Positions 43,365 through 53,226 of a DNA stretch of 64,000 bases are shown in pieces. The notes under the pieces were generated by a model that ran no database searches, had not been told where the DNA came from, and saw nothing but the letters and a program-made list of their open reading frames with translations. The position numbers and the translations under genes were made by a program. Origin of the DNA: Marchantia polymorpha subsp. ruderalis (lineage: Eukaryota; Streptophyta; Marchantiopsida; Marchantiales; Marchantiaceae); assembly GCA_037833965.1 (NCBI GenBank), contig AP031353.1, forward strand, positions 17,858,501 to 17,922,500. The letters run 5' to 3'. Positions within the stretch are counted from its first letter, which is position 1. The number at the start of each line of letters is the position of its first letter.

Positions 43365-44727
43365 TGTGGTAACACACTTTTTGTTTTTTTTGCAGAATTT
43401 AAACAATTTTAGAAAACTAGTACCGAAGCCGTGTTTGTAGTTAGAAAAGGGTACGTTAAATAGAGTGGATTGAGGAGATCGTCACGAGGTCACGAAGAAT
43501 CGCGTAGTCGGATGTACCAGCGCCAATGTCTTCGGCACCTTCGGCACAAGCTCCTTTTCTGAGGTGTCTCTACTCACGCGCTTCCAGCGTTTAAGAAAGC
43601 TACGCTTCCGGCGCAGACACCTCAGGAGGAGATTTTGCTAAAGACGTCAGAAGAACGGCCCGGACCTCTGAAGGCTTCCGACCATGAGTGCGCCTTCGGC
43701 GATGCGCCGCTAGCGCGGAAAGGGAAACCTTCATAACGATCGGAATACACGGTAGTTCCAGTTGATTGAAGTTGCATTAGAAAGAGCTCGGGACGCTCGT
43801 TCTAACGAGCCCAAGAGCGTCAGAGATGGATCAGGGACGAAGAAGTTATGAGCGTCGGAAAACTCGTAGCCGGACATGCGCCGTTCGCGCTAGGGTTCAC
43901 AGTCGGAAAGGACTCCCGTACGCCTTCGGCGCAATCTCGCGCTCATGGGAGGAAATCAACTCAGAGTCGGAAGCGCCTTTGGCGGCTGCGCAACGGAAGA
44001 AAAGCGCCGGCCGGATGTACGCCTCCGACGTGGCGCTGATAGGCGGATGCGCTGGCATGATTTGCGCTGGCAGGACTTGCGCCAGCGGGATATGCGCCGT
44101 TAGCAATAGACGAAGCAGAACGGACAAAACAAGTGGTACGAATACGCGCCGGCGTAATTCGCGCCGACTGAATGTGCGCCTCCAGCAAGGCGCCGACGGA
44201 TAAGGAACACGCCAGCGGCGACACGCCTCCGGTGATGGTCGGGTTAGGAAAAGACAACATAGCCGACGTATACACTGCGGCGAACTCGAGTCCGGAAGAC
44301 GGTGGCGGCGGGAGAATTCAACATTCACGCATGCGAATGCGCGCAGTGCGGAGACGTGAATTCGAGCATGCAAGGGCGAACCGTTAGGCTGTATAGCCGG
44401 CTGTGTAAATTGTAACCAGTAAGAACGTTGGACGATCTTGAATTCGGAGAAGAAAAGACTGCCCTCCAGTCTCATTCTCTCATTCTTGATTTTGCGATTT
44501 CCAGCTTCCAAGATTACGCGCAAGGGCGGAGAGACCTGCAGAGAGAGGAGAGAGTGCGGAGGCGAGTTGCGCAAGGATCTTGACAGACCTTGGAGAGAAT
44601 TGCGAGTAGCGAACTTGAGCGTGAGAGAAGAGAGAGTGACAGCAGTCAGTGCTTGAGCGGCCGACGCGCAGTGGCGATTGTGAGAGAACGAGCGAAAGGG
44701 AGAACGTTTGTGTGTGCAGGAAACGCA

Positions 44728-47283
44728 ATGTCGAAGGTCCCCCAGCTGCGAGTGTCTCCACTCAGGGTGCCGCAGATCGGTCTACGCGCATTTCAAGATG
44801 TGCTAATGGGGCTGAAGCTCGATTTCCTCCTGTGGGGGTGGAACTGGACATGTCCGGAGATGGTGCGCGAGTATCTGCAGGAGAGACACAAGCCCTCACG
44901 CGGATTCCGTCCACATCCAGAAAGATGGGACATTTGTGACTGGGCGCAGGTGTTGGGCAGGTGTGCCGGCGAGGAAGGGTATCTCCTCTTCGAGGCCGAT
45001 AGCGTGAAGGTGTCCCAGGAGGAAGAAATCTCCTACAATGAGCTTTTCAAAGTTGCCAGGCATCCCAAGAACGGTTTCCGGACACGGGATTACAAAGATC
45101 GATTGCGGAGAAATGTCGCGACTGCATTGTTGCAGATATTGCAGCCGACCAAGACCGCTTACATGCATGGTTGGCAGGTAGGATTTGTGGAGCTAGTGTT
45201 GTCAGGTGCTCCAGTACATTGGGCACGGCTCCTGTGGAAGGTGACGCGCCAACATGCGCAAGAAGAGAGAGGAGGAACCCTCAATCATCTTTCGCCTTAC
45301 CTGATTGTGTTTTATCGGGCGATGGGATGTTTGACAAATTCAGAGCGGACACGATTTCCGCTGCTGATAAGGAGCTATCCAGGTAGATACTCACGGGAGG
45401 CCGAAGTAGACACGGATCCGGACGAGGAACCTGCCAGTCCGCCTCCGGCTCCGGCCCCAGCAAGAGCAGCAGAAGAACGTCGAAGTGAGCGCATTCCGCG
45501 AAAGCGGAAGTGGGATGAGAGACCTGAGGACAGGCAGCCGGAAGTGCCAGCTGCGCCGACTCGTAGTCGGCCCACCCACGAGCCTCACAGTCGACCAAAA
45601 CAGAGGGCACGCAAAATGCCAACTAGTACTGAGGAGATCGGGCGTACTCCGGTCCGGCGGAATCCCACGCAGGAGGAGATAATCGCACAGATTCTGGGGA
45701 AGTCGACAAATACCTCTACGCAGAAGGCACCAATGCCTTCGGAAGAAGATGGACGGACTGACAGTCGGCCGACTACGAGTCGGGCGGCTGAAGGTCGACA
45801 AACGGAAGGAAGTCCGACTGAGCGGCGCGTTGAACCGGACAGCAGGCCAGAAGCAGAAGGGAGTTTGGCTAACGAGCCAACAACCCTCAGATGGTCGTCT
45901 TCGGCGGAAGGCACTTCTGGGAAAACGCCGCCAGCAAGCAGGCCAAGTGGAGTAAAGACGCGCAGGGTGTATCCGACTGCCAGTCGGACAACTGCTAGTC
46001 GGCCGACTGCGAGTCGGTCAACAAAGAGTCGGCCGGATTCGCCGACTGCGAGACGGACAGGGCCGGCGACCAGTGTGCGGACGCCTTCGGCGGACGCACC
46101 GTCAGCGAAGACACCTTCCGCGCAGATTGCGCCGGAAGGGCAGGCAGCAGAAGCGGGCGGTGCAAAGGTGACAAAAGTCACTGCGGCGTCGACCCCTTCG
46201 GAAACCGAAGATCGAGCCGGAACAGGGGCTCAAGCAGTGGGATCCCCCACTGCCTTGGATATTTTAGCAGGCAGTGGAGTGGCAGTCGCAGCGGAAGCTG
46301 CTGCGCGCCACAGTTCCAGGGAGTCGCCAAGGGATTCGGTGGCGACTGAAATCCTTGAAACGGAGGATGAGACGAGCTCGGAAGAGCAGGAAGCGGATTC
46401 TGTGCAGAAAACGCCAACAAGGGTGTTGTGCGAGCAGATAGTCCCACTCCTGCGATATCTGGATCGCAAGACATCCAAGTACTCGGGTACCGGAAAACCG
46501 CAGTCTTATGTGGAGACTGTCAAGCGCAGGACGAGGAGCAAGGTGGCCACTTGGGCCTCTAGGTGCCAAGTATTGCAGGATAGGAACACTACCCTCCGAC
46601 AACACCTGGCGGTCACACAGAAGCTATACCAAGCCTTGCAGCAGCAGAGGGAGGATGCGGCGACGAAAAGCCAGGCGGATGCCGAGCTAATGCGGGCAAA
46701 GATCGAGTCGGAATTGCAGGAAGAGCGGAGACAAAACCGCATCCTAGCAGCAGAGCTTGCGCGCCAGACGCGCGCCTTAGAAGAAAGTCAAAGAATACGC
46801 AAGGAGGATGAGGAGTTGTTGCGCAACTTGCAATCCGAGTGCTCGGATTTGCGGGCGCAGCATGCGGAAGCGGAAATGCAGCTAGCAGAGGTGGAAGGCA
46901 ACTGCCGGGCGCGAGAAGAGTTGGCGACGCGGGTGACTCACTGTCTAAAAGGATACGCCCATTGGGAGGTGGCAGCTCAAGAGAGGATCACACTCAGGGA
47001 GTTCGAGCTTCGGGCGGCGGCATTGACGGAGGGTGACAGTCGGAGTCGGCGGCGAGTAGCGAGGAAATTAGAATCCTTCTTGTCGGGTGCGCGCGACACT
47101 ATGGCGCACTTAGAGTCGGAAGTGACTGCAGCCCTCCGACGCCTGGGGTTGCGCAGCCGGTCGGAAGATTGGCAGGGTAGAGATAGCGAGCGAGGCAGTC
47201 CGGCGCGCAGGAGGCGCAGCACCGGATCTGCAGAGTGCGGTAGCGTAGTTTGGTTTCGTGCAAATGTTGCGAGTAGTAGATAG
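44728..47283 (+). CDS. X9 family X protein (851 aa), intact
   Basis: Start chosen at the ATG at 44728 (MSKVPQLRVSPLRVPQ), conserved as MSK/MTR in X2, X6 and X7; the frame is also open upstream to about 44590 without an ATG. About residues 10-215 form the conserved domain: KLDFLLWGWNWTC, PEMVREYLQ, FRPHPERWDICDWAQVLGRCAG, YLLFEADSVKV, RTRDYKDRLRRNVATALL, APVHWARLLWKVTRQHAQ, LNHLSPYLIVFYRAMGCLT. Residues about 215-520 are disordered and rich in Pro, Arg, Ser, Thr, with RPKQRARK and SRPT repeats. Residues about 530-750 are acidic then coiled coil (ELARQTRALEESQR). The end is basic. The pattern of the N-domain recalls the Pfam 'putative plant transposon protein' domain, which is inference only. 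No nuclease, RT or integrase residues were found. Possibly a DNA- or RNA-binding or gag-like structural protein. Confidence 0.8.
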   Translation: MSKVPQLRVSPLRVPQIGLRAFQDVLMGLKLDFLLWGWNWTCPEMVREYLQERHKPSRGFRPHPERWDICDWAQVLGRCAGEEGYLLFEADSVKVSQEEEISYNELFKVARHPKNGFRTRDYKDRLRRNVATALLQILQPTKTAYMHGWQVGFVELVLSGAPVHWARLLWKVTRQHAQEERGGTLNHLSPYLIVFYRAMGCLTNSERTRFPLLIRSYPGRYSREAEVDTDPDEEPASPPPAPAPARAAEERRSERIPRKRKWDERPEDRQPEVPAAPTRSRPTHEPHSRPKQRARKMPTSTEEIGRTPVRRNPTQEEIIAQILGKSTNTSTQKAPMPSEEDGRTDSRPTTSRAAEGRQTEGSPTERRVEPDSRPEAEGSLANEPTTLRWSSSAEGTSGKTPPASRPSGVKTRRVYPTASRTTASRPTASRSTKSRPDSPTARRTGPATSVRTPSADAPSAKTPSAQIAPEGQAAEAGGAKVTKVTAASTPSETEDRAGTGAQAVGSPTALDILAGSGVAVAAEAAARHSSRESPRDSVATEILETEDETSSEEQEADSVQKTPTRVLCEQIVPLLRYLDRKTSKYSGTGKPQSYVETVKRRTRSKVATWASRCQVLQDRNTTLRQHLAVTQKLYQALQQQREDAATKSQADAELMRAKIESELQEERRQNRILAAELARQTRALEESQRIRKEDEELLRNLQSECSDLRAQHAEAEMQLAEVEGNCRAREELATRVTHCLKGYAHWEVAAQERITLREFELRAAALTEGDSRSRRRVARKLESFLSGARDTMAHLESEVTAALRRLGLRSRSEDWQGRDSERGSPARRRRSTGSAECGSVVWFRANVASSR

Positions 47284-47315
47284 GATAGCGTAGTGTTAGT
47301 TAGGACCTTTGAGGG

Positions 47316-47344
47316 TATAAAGTAGATCAAGGGGTTTCGCCTTG
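47316..47344 (+). promoter_or_regulatory. X9 TATAAA box plus hairpin
   Basis: TATAAA at 47316, stem CAAGG...CCTTG at 47328-47344. The innermost pair is G-G here, so the stem is one pair shorter than in X8. Confidence 0.55.
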
Positions 47345-48331
47345 GGACTCTTCCAGTTTCGGAAGTGCAGATCAGGAACTCACTTTCTTGGCGTGTTTGT
47401 GCATTTTGGTCCTGGCACCACGTAGAGAAGCTGCAGCATAGCGAAGTTACCGTATGTTGTAGTTGAAGGCCTTCGGCTGAATGTTCAGAGCTAGCACCGG
47501 TTAGAGACTTGAGTAGTGCGGATCTGCACCTGCGGGTGATTTCTGATACTTAGAGCCGGTTGCGAGTTAGAGACTTGAACAGTTCCCCCTTACTCCTTCG
47601 AGTGACATATCCTGATTGTACTCCTACGGGAAGTTTCCCCTGAATGCCAAAGTGAAGTTTTATTACTTCGTGTAAGCCTTGGTTTGCAATTCAGGTTGTG
47701 TGTGTGTGTTACTGGATTGTGTCTCAGTTAAGTTCTCAGTCGGGTCTGCACTCCCTGCGTTTGGTGTGAGTCGAGGGTGACGTCCACGGCGTATGAAGAG
47801 GCTTCGTTCCGAAGTGGGAAGTCCAGTCCGGGTTCCCTACGCTAGTTCCTGGCAGAAGGGCAGTAAAAGCCGGAGTGGGAGAGTCACTACCTGCAGAACC
47901 TCTGAGTGAACTTTTGAGACACTTTCCTCCTGAAATCCGAAGCGGAGGTCCTGACCGACCTCCGAGTTGTGCTTTTGCCAGTTTCAGGTGTGTGTGTGTG
48001 TGTGTGTGTTGAGTGACTACGCTGTACTGTGCATCCTCCGAGCATCCTCCGAGTCGAGCCTCCAAGTCGAGCACTGCAGTATTTCTGGGAGTGACAGTCG
48101 CCTGAGAATTCAAACTCTACAAAAGTCTGTTAAACGTGACACTTTTACTCTGTGTGTTGCCTCTGTCCCTGTGGGTTCGATCTTTTTACCACCATACTGC
48201 AGTTTTAGCCTTTGGTGGGTTATTACAGCGCGACAGCGGAGCGTGAAGCCGCGCGTGCAAGAGGAGGGCCGTTATGCCTCCAAGCCGGCACAGCCATCAA
48301 GTGAGTTGACACTCACGACCAAGTGTCGACA

Positions 48332-51300
48332 ATGACAACCTGCGAGCCAAGGGCGGACACTTCATTCTTGAATTTGCGATTCCAATTTCTTGTGCGAGCT
48401 GCGCGCGTCCACCTTCTGGCAGAGAGAAATTCGCGACACCGACGCGCAGAGACTCGCAAGGTGATAGAGAGAGAATTGAGTGCGCAACAGTCGGACTTGA
48501 GAGAGATTAGAGTTTGCAGGAGAATCGTAGTCGCGGGTAAGAAGCTTGAGTATAGCGGAGGAGAGTTTACGAAATCCAATTTCAAGAACGCGATGTCGAA
48601 GCCAACTCAGCTGCGGATGATTCCGCTGAAGATCCCGCAGATTGGGTTGCGCGCTTTCCAGGACCGGCTGTTTGCGGTGAAGCTCGATTTCCTCCTGTGG
48701 GGATGGAATTACGTGTGCCAGGACATGGTGCGCGAATGGCAAAGGCAGAGACACTAACATACGCGTGGATTTCGACCGCACGTAGAGCGTTGGACTATTC
48801 AAGATTGGGGACAAGTGCTGGAAATATGTGCAGGCGAGGACGGGTTCCTCCTATTTGATAGTGAGAGCATCAAGGTGACGAAGGACGAAGAGATCTCCTT
48901 CGCGGCCTTGTTCAAGAGTGAGAAGTCCAATAAGAACCCGTACAGGACCCGTGACTACAAGAATCGCTACCGCAGAAATGTAGCGGTGGCACTTTTGCAA
49001 CTCTTGCAGGCACACCGAACAACATACATCACTTCTTGGCAAGTGTCTTTCGTGGAGCTGGCGTTGGCCGGAGCTCCGATTCACTGGTCGCGTATCTTGC
49101 ATAAGATAACGCGACAGCATGCGTTTGAGGAGAAGGGGGGATCGATCAATCATCTCTCCCCCTTCTTGATCAACTTTTATCGGTCGATGGGTTGTTTAAC
49201 CGCGACCGACCGTGTTCAGTATCCGCTGTTGTCACTCAGCAATCCCGGGAGATATGTGAGGGATAACGAGGTCGACACCGACGCGGACGAAACTCCGGCC
49301 TCCACGCTACCAGCTCAACAAGGTGCGGAGAGGGAAACATTCACAGCACGAGTGCCGCGGAAGCGGAGATGGAAGGGAGAACCAGAGAAGGGTCCACATC
49401 GAGACTCGATGGCTCTCAAACGGAAGCGGCCACTGGAGGAAATTTGCAGTCGGCCGAAGCAGAAAGCACGCAGGCTCGTATTGCCTGCAAGTAGCGCGGA
49501 GACAGTGCTTGCCGCCAGAGAGAAGGAGACGCCATCCTCGGAGGAGGATGGGAACGCGCGGACGGCAGAGGGGTGAGCGGACCTCCCTACGCCGAAGGCG
49601 CGGACGCCTTCGGCGGAAGCAAGACGGCCTTCGGGTCAAGAGAGACAACACGCGGCACGGATGAGTGTGCCGGCAGCGGATAGGAGAGCCGCTCGAGCAC
49701 CGTACGCAGACTCGCCTTCGGGGTTGGGGCCTTTGGCTCAAGCGCCTTCGGCGCAGTCGCCTCTGGTGCAGCGAAGGAAGAGGAAGGAGCCGGCGGAAGA
49801 TCCGCCTTCGGCTCAAGGGCCTTCGACGGCCGACGGACGGGCAAGGTCCTTCGACCGTGAGACCGCCGGAAAGTGCGCCTTCGGCGCAAGGGCCTTCTAG
49901 CCGAGGAGTTGCAAGTAGGGAGCCGGCGGGGAACGCGCCCTTGGCGGGAAGTCCGCCGGAAGATCCGCCTTCGGCGGAAGGACCTTCGGGCCAAGGAATA
50001 TCAGGCGAGCCGCCTTCGGCTCAACCGCCTTTGGCGGAAGAGCCGCCAGCGTAGGACCTATCGAAGGAGCAGGACCTAACGGAGGAGCGGGATGACAGTC
50101 GGAAGGAGGAAACACGTGTGCGCAATGCACAATTGCAATCCGCGTAGACACCTTCCGCACGAACGTCTTCGGCGGTGAACACCTTCGGCGATGCGGAGTT
50201 AGCAAAAGCCGGACGGGCCGGCGATACGAATTTGGCACAACCCAACTCTCTCACCGCATTAGACATTCTAGCCGGAAGCAGCGAGGCTGCAGCGGCGACA
50301 GTGGTGGCAGACGACGCAGACACTACGAAGCCACACTCACGAGAGTCGCCGGAGACTTCAGTGGCGACCGAAATCCTCAGTTCAGAGGATGACGAAGGAG
50401 GATCGACGGAATCGGCATCGGGATCAAGATGAGTGAGGAGGAGAAACAATCAGTGGCAGGCACGCCAACAGCGGCACTCTGTGAGCAGGTGGTACCTCTG
50501 TTGAGGTACCTTGATCGCAAAGTAGAAAAGTATGCAGACCCCCGCCAGCCTAGGTCCTACGTTGAATTAGTGCGTAGGCGGACTCTCACTAAAGTCCACA
50601 CCAGCAAGTTGTTGGCCCGTCTGGATGGGGACCTTAAAGATCTGCGGGAGAAGTATGAGTGTCTATGGGACCACCTTAATCTCACTCGGAAGATGCACAA
50701 GGCCATCAACAAGTCGAAGGACGATAAGCTTGAAGAGGCGGAAAAGGAGTTCGCCAAGGAGAAGGCGAAGCTCGTAGAGGAGCTGGATTCTGAGCAGGCG
50801 CAGAATCGAATTTTGTCAGAGGAGCTCGTGCGACAGACACGGTTGTTGGAGCAGTGTCAGCTCGCACGTCAGGCGGATGAAGAATTAATCCGCAAACTGC
50901 AATCTGAGTGCGGGGAACTGAGAGCGCAGCGTGCGGAGGCCGAATTGCAGTTGGTTGTAGTTGAAGACGATCGCCGGCGGGAGGCAGATCGCACGAAGGA
51001 AGAGTTGGCGAGGCGAGTCAGCCACTGTCTCAGAGGTTACATCCACTGGGAAGTGGCGGCGCAGGAGAAACTCACACTGCGCGAGTTAGAGCTTCGTGCG
51101 GCGGGTTTGGTGTCAGGTGACACTCAGAGCCGGCGGCGAGTGGCGAAGAAGTTAGATTCGTTTCTGTCGAAGTCGCGGGACGCCATGGCCACCCTCGAGA
51201 CAGAGGTTTCTGCGGTGTAGCGGCGGCTGGGACTGCGCAGTCGAGCTGAAGACTGGCAAGGTAGGGAGTTAGTGCGCGCCAGTCACGCCACGGGATCTAC

Positions 51301-51337
51301 GGAGTGTAGCTTAGCGTGGTTCCGTGCAGGGGCGTAG
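48332..51337 (+). pseudogene. X6 family X protein (broken)
   Basis: The ATG at 48332 opens MTTCEPRADTSFLNLRF; the internal ATG MSKPTQLRMIPLK is at about 48593. A TAA at 48755 interrupts the frame after QRQRH. The same frame then continues through GFRPHVERWTIQDW, LLQAHRTTYITSWQVSF and PIHWSRILHKITRQHAFEEKGG to a TGA at 49574. The middle is frame-shifted (49665-50430), with the acidic ATEILSSEDDEGGSTE segment ending in TGA near 50430. The coiled coil and tail (50429-51220, LLRYLDRKVEKYADP, ELVRQTRLLEQCQLARQADE) stop at TAG 51218; residual homology continues to a stop at 51335. At least three stops and two frame changes: dead copy. Confidence 0.75.
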
Positions 51338-51373
51338 TACATTGAAGTGTAGTGTTAGTTAGGACTTAGAGGG

Positions 51374-51402
51374 TATAAAGTAGTTCAAAGCGTCTTGCCT
51401 TG
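51374..51402 (+). promoter_or_regulatory. X6 TATAAA box plus hairpin
   Basis: TATAAA at 51374-51379, stem CAAAGC-GTCTT-GCCTTG at 51386-51402 (one A-C mismatch). Spacing again 12 nt. Confidence 0.55.
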
Positions 51403-52124
51403 GGATCTTCCAGTTCGGAAGTGCAGATCAGGAACTCATTTTCTCTACGGGTTTGTGTCCTTAGTTCTGTCACCACGCAAGAGGAGCTACAACTTGGCGA
51501 TCCACATTTTGTAGCTGAAGGCCTTCGGCCAAATGTTCAGAGCTAGTATACTGGTTAGAGACTTGAGTAGTTTGGATCTACACCTGCGGGTGATTGCCAA
51601 TGCTCAGAGCTAGTTACTAGTTAGATACTTGAACAGTTCTCCCTTACACTTTCGAGTGATTGTTCCTGATTGTACTCCTTCGAGATTTTTCCCCTGAATG
51701 CCAAAGTGAAGTTTTGTTACTTCGAGTAAGCCTTGGTTGTAATTCAGGTTACGCTGCAGCAGGTGCCTTCAGGGCAACCCCTGTAGTATTTCTGGGAATG
51801 ACAAGTGCCTAAGAATTCAAACTCTTCATTAGACTGTTATGGTGTGCTACTGGATCGTTTCTCAGTTGAGTCTCTCAGTTGGACCTGTGTTCTCTGCGCG
51901 TTTTGTGAGTTGAGAGTGTTGTTCACCGCGTGTGAGTGACTTCGATCCGAAGTAGGAAGTCCAAACCGGGTGCCCTGTGCTAGCAGAATACAATGAAAGG
52001 GTTGTAAAAGCCGGAGTTGGGAATCACTACCCGCAGATTCGCTGAGTGTACTCGCGAGAGACTTTCCCCCTGAAATCTTAAGTAGAGGTCCTAACCGACC
52101 TCTGAGTTGTGTTTGGATAGTTTC

Positions 52125-52126
<2 letters not shown>

Positions 52127-52162
<36 letters not shown>
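52127..52162 (+). repeat. GT dinucleotide microsatellite in X6
   Basis: About eighteen GT units. The same position in other copies carries much shorter runs, for instance about 41192 in X8, 42250 in X7 and 47988 in X9, so the tract has expanded here. Confidence 0.9.
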
Positions 52163-52163
<1 letters not shown>

Positions 52164-52374
52164 GAGTGAACTACGCTGCACTGTGCGACCTCCGAGTGAT
52201 CTCCGAGTGGACACTTGCAGTATTTCTGGGAGTGACAGTCGCCTGAGAATTCAAACTCTTCAATAGTCTATTAAATGTGACACTTTGTACTTTGTGTGTT
52301 GCCTCTGTCCCTGTGGGTTCGACCTTTCTACCACTATATTGCAGTTTTAGCCTTTGGTGGGTTATTACACGTTT

Positions 52375-53226
52375 GAAGAAGTGTTTGAACGGATTCGCAA
52401 TGTGGAGATTGCAAACGGTGAAGTGGTTGAAGCTAGATTCGCTCGAGCGGCGGTTGATGAGCGCCAAGACCAGCGAATCCGCAGGACACAAACAGATTGT
52501 TGAGTTAGTTAATACATTTTCAGAGGAATTGAATGAGGCGCGCCGGAATGTAGAAGTAGAGACTGTAAACGTGTTGCGTAGAATAGGAGTAGATGTAAGT
52601 TCAGATGACCCGGTAACCGCTACATCGGACGGCACAGCCCCTGAGACCGATTCGCCTCAGGCGGTTGATATTCCAGAGTTGCCATTGTGAATAAAGAGGC
52701 CTAAGGCTTTTTCCTTGGGGGGCTTTTCTGTCAAATGGCTTGTCTTGACCGTAAACCTGCATCCACTGTGTGTCTGTGTGCTGGTGTGTGATCTAGACAT
52801 TGAGCACAATGCGCTCATGTTTGTCAAAGTTACCGCATCGGGAGTTGTGTGTATTCAGCTTGAATCTTCTGAGTAGTCGAGGGCTTCTTGGGATTTAAGC
52901 AAGTTCAAGTCTTAGTATTCGGGTCAGTGTGTCAGGATGTATGCAATGCTAGGAAGTTTTCCCCCTGAAATATAAGTGTGGGGTTGCAAGAGATTCCTAC
53001 AAGTGATGATTGGAAAAGTTTCAGGCTGTGAGTGTGGTTACGCACTGCTCTACGGGTCTTCGGCTCTAGCTGGATAGTGTCTTTTGGGAGTGGCCTTGGC
53101 CTAAGAAGTAAAACTCCATAATAGAATGCTAATATGTGACAAATCGTGACTTTTGTGGTTGTTTTTGTCCTCGTGGAATCGGATCCGTACCATTATGCTC
53201 CATTTTGGTATTTGTCTGTCATTACA
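52375..53226 (+). pseudogene. X5: C-terminal frame and 3' end
   Basis: After the CGTTT duplicate the X5 frame resumes (KKCLNGFAMWRLQTVKWLKL, SLERRLMSAKTSESAGHKQI) and ends at TGA 52690. Its order matches the tail of the other copies (RGYxHWEVAAQEKL...RRRVAKKLDSFLS...VLRRLGL) at low identity. The 3' untranslated part follows: a CCTAAGGCTTTTTCCTTGGGG hairpin-like block near 52700, a TGTGTGTCTGTG-like stretch, and the terminus TGTCTGTCATTACA at 53226. That terminus matches X1 at 6307 rather than the X6-X9 ends. It is followed by GATGT; the left partner is not in the window. Confidence 0.7.

Larger units (their letters stand above)
43365..48227 (+). mobile_element. X9: complete family X element
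   Basis: 4,863 bp with termini TGTGGTAACACAC and GGTGGGTTATTACA and perfect 5-bp duplications GCGCG at 43360-43364 and 48228-48232. The X6 leader resumes immediately after (GCGCGACAGCGGAGCGTGAAG), aligning with the X7 leader near 33355. This is the best reference copy of the family: both ends, target duplication, an uninterrupted frame and its ATG are all present. The near identity to X8 implies recent amplification. Confidence 0.92.
32245..52369 (+). mobile_element. X6: family X element, itself split by X7 and X9
   Basis: Outer limits of X6, inserted into the X5 frame with target duplication CGTTT on both sides (32240-32244 and 52370-52374). Its own sequence comprises 32245-32258, 42470-43364 and 48233-52369, about 5,046 bp in total. 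The start TGTAATAAGTCAC is interrupted after 14 bases by X7 (duplication TCACT, 32254-32258 and 42465-42469). The leader is interrupted by X9 (duplication GCGCG). The end is GGTGGGTTATTACA at 52369. Start and inverse of the end match at 11 of the first 13 bases. Confidence 0.9.
48233..52369 (+). mobile_element. X6 main segment (leader end, frame, 3' end)
   Basis: Largest piece of X6, running from the GCGCG duplicate after X9 to the terminus at 52369. It contains the broken frame 48332-51337 and a full-length duplicated-type 3' untranslated region with TATAAA at 51374, hairpin, and an expanded GT repeat at 52127-52162. Confidence 0.85.

Noticed and set aside
33453-47283. Family X proteins as host structural (myosin-like, coiled-coil) genes
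   Set aside because: They lie inside units with exact termini and target duplications, occur in at least nine copies and are mostly broken.
40491-48227. Tandem 3' regions after X8 (40.5-42.5 kb) first read as two adjacent LTRs
   Set aside because: The GTAGT duplication shows the first belongs to X8 and the second is the resumed 3' region of X7. The X8 start is not repeated at its end, so they are not LTRs of one element.
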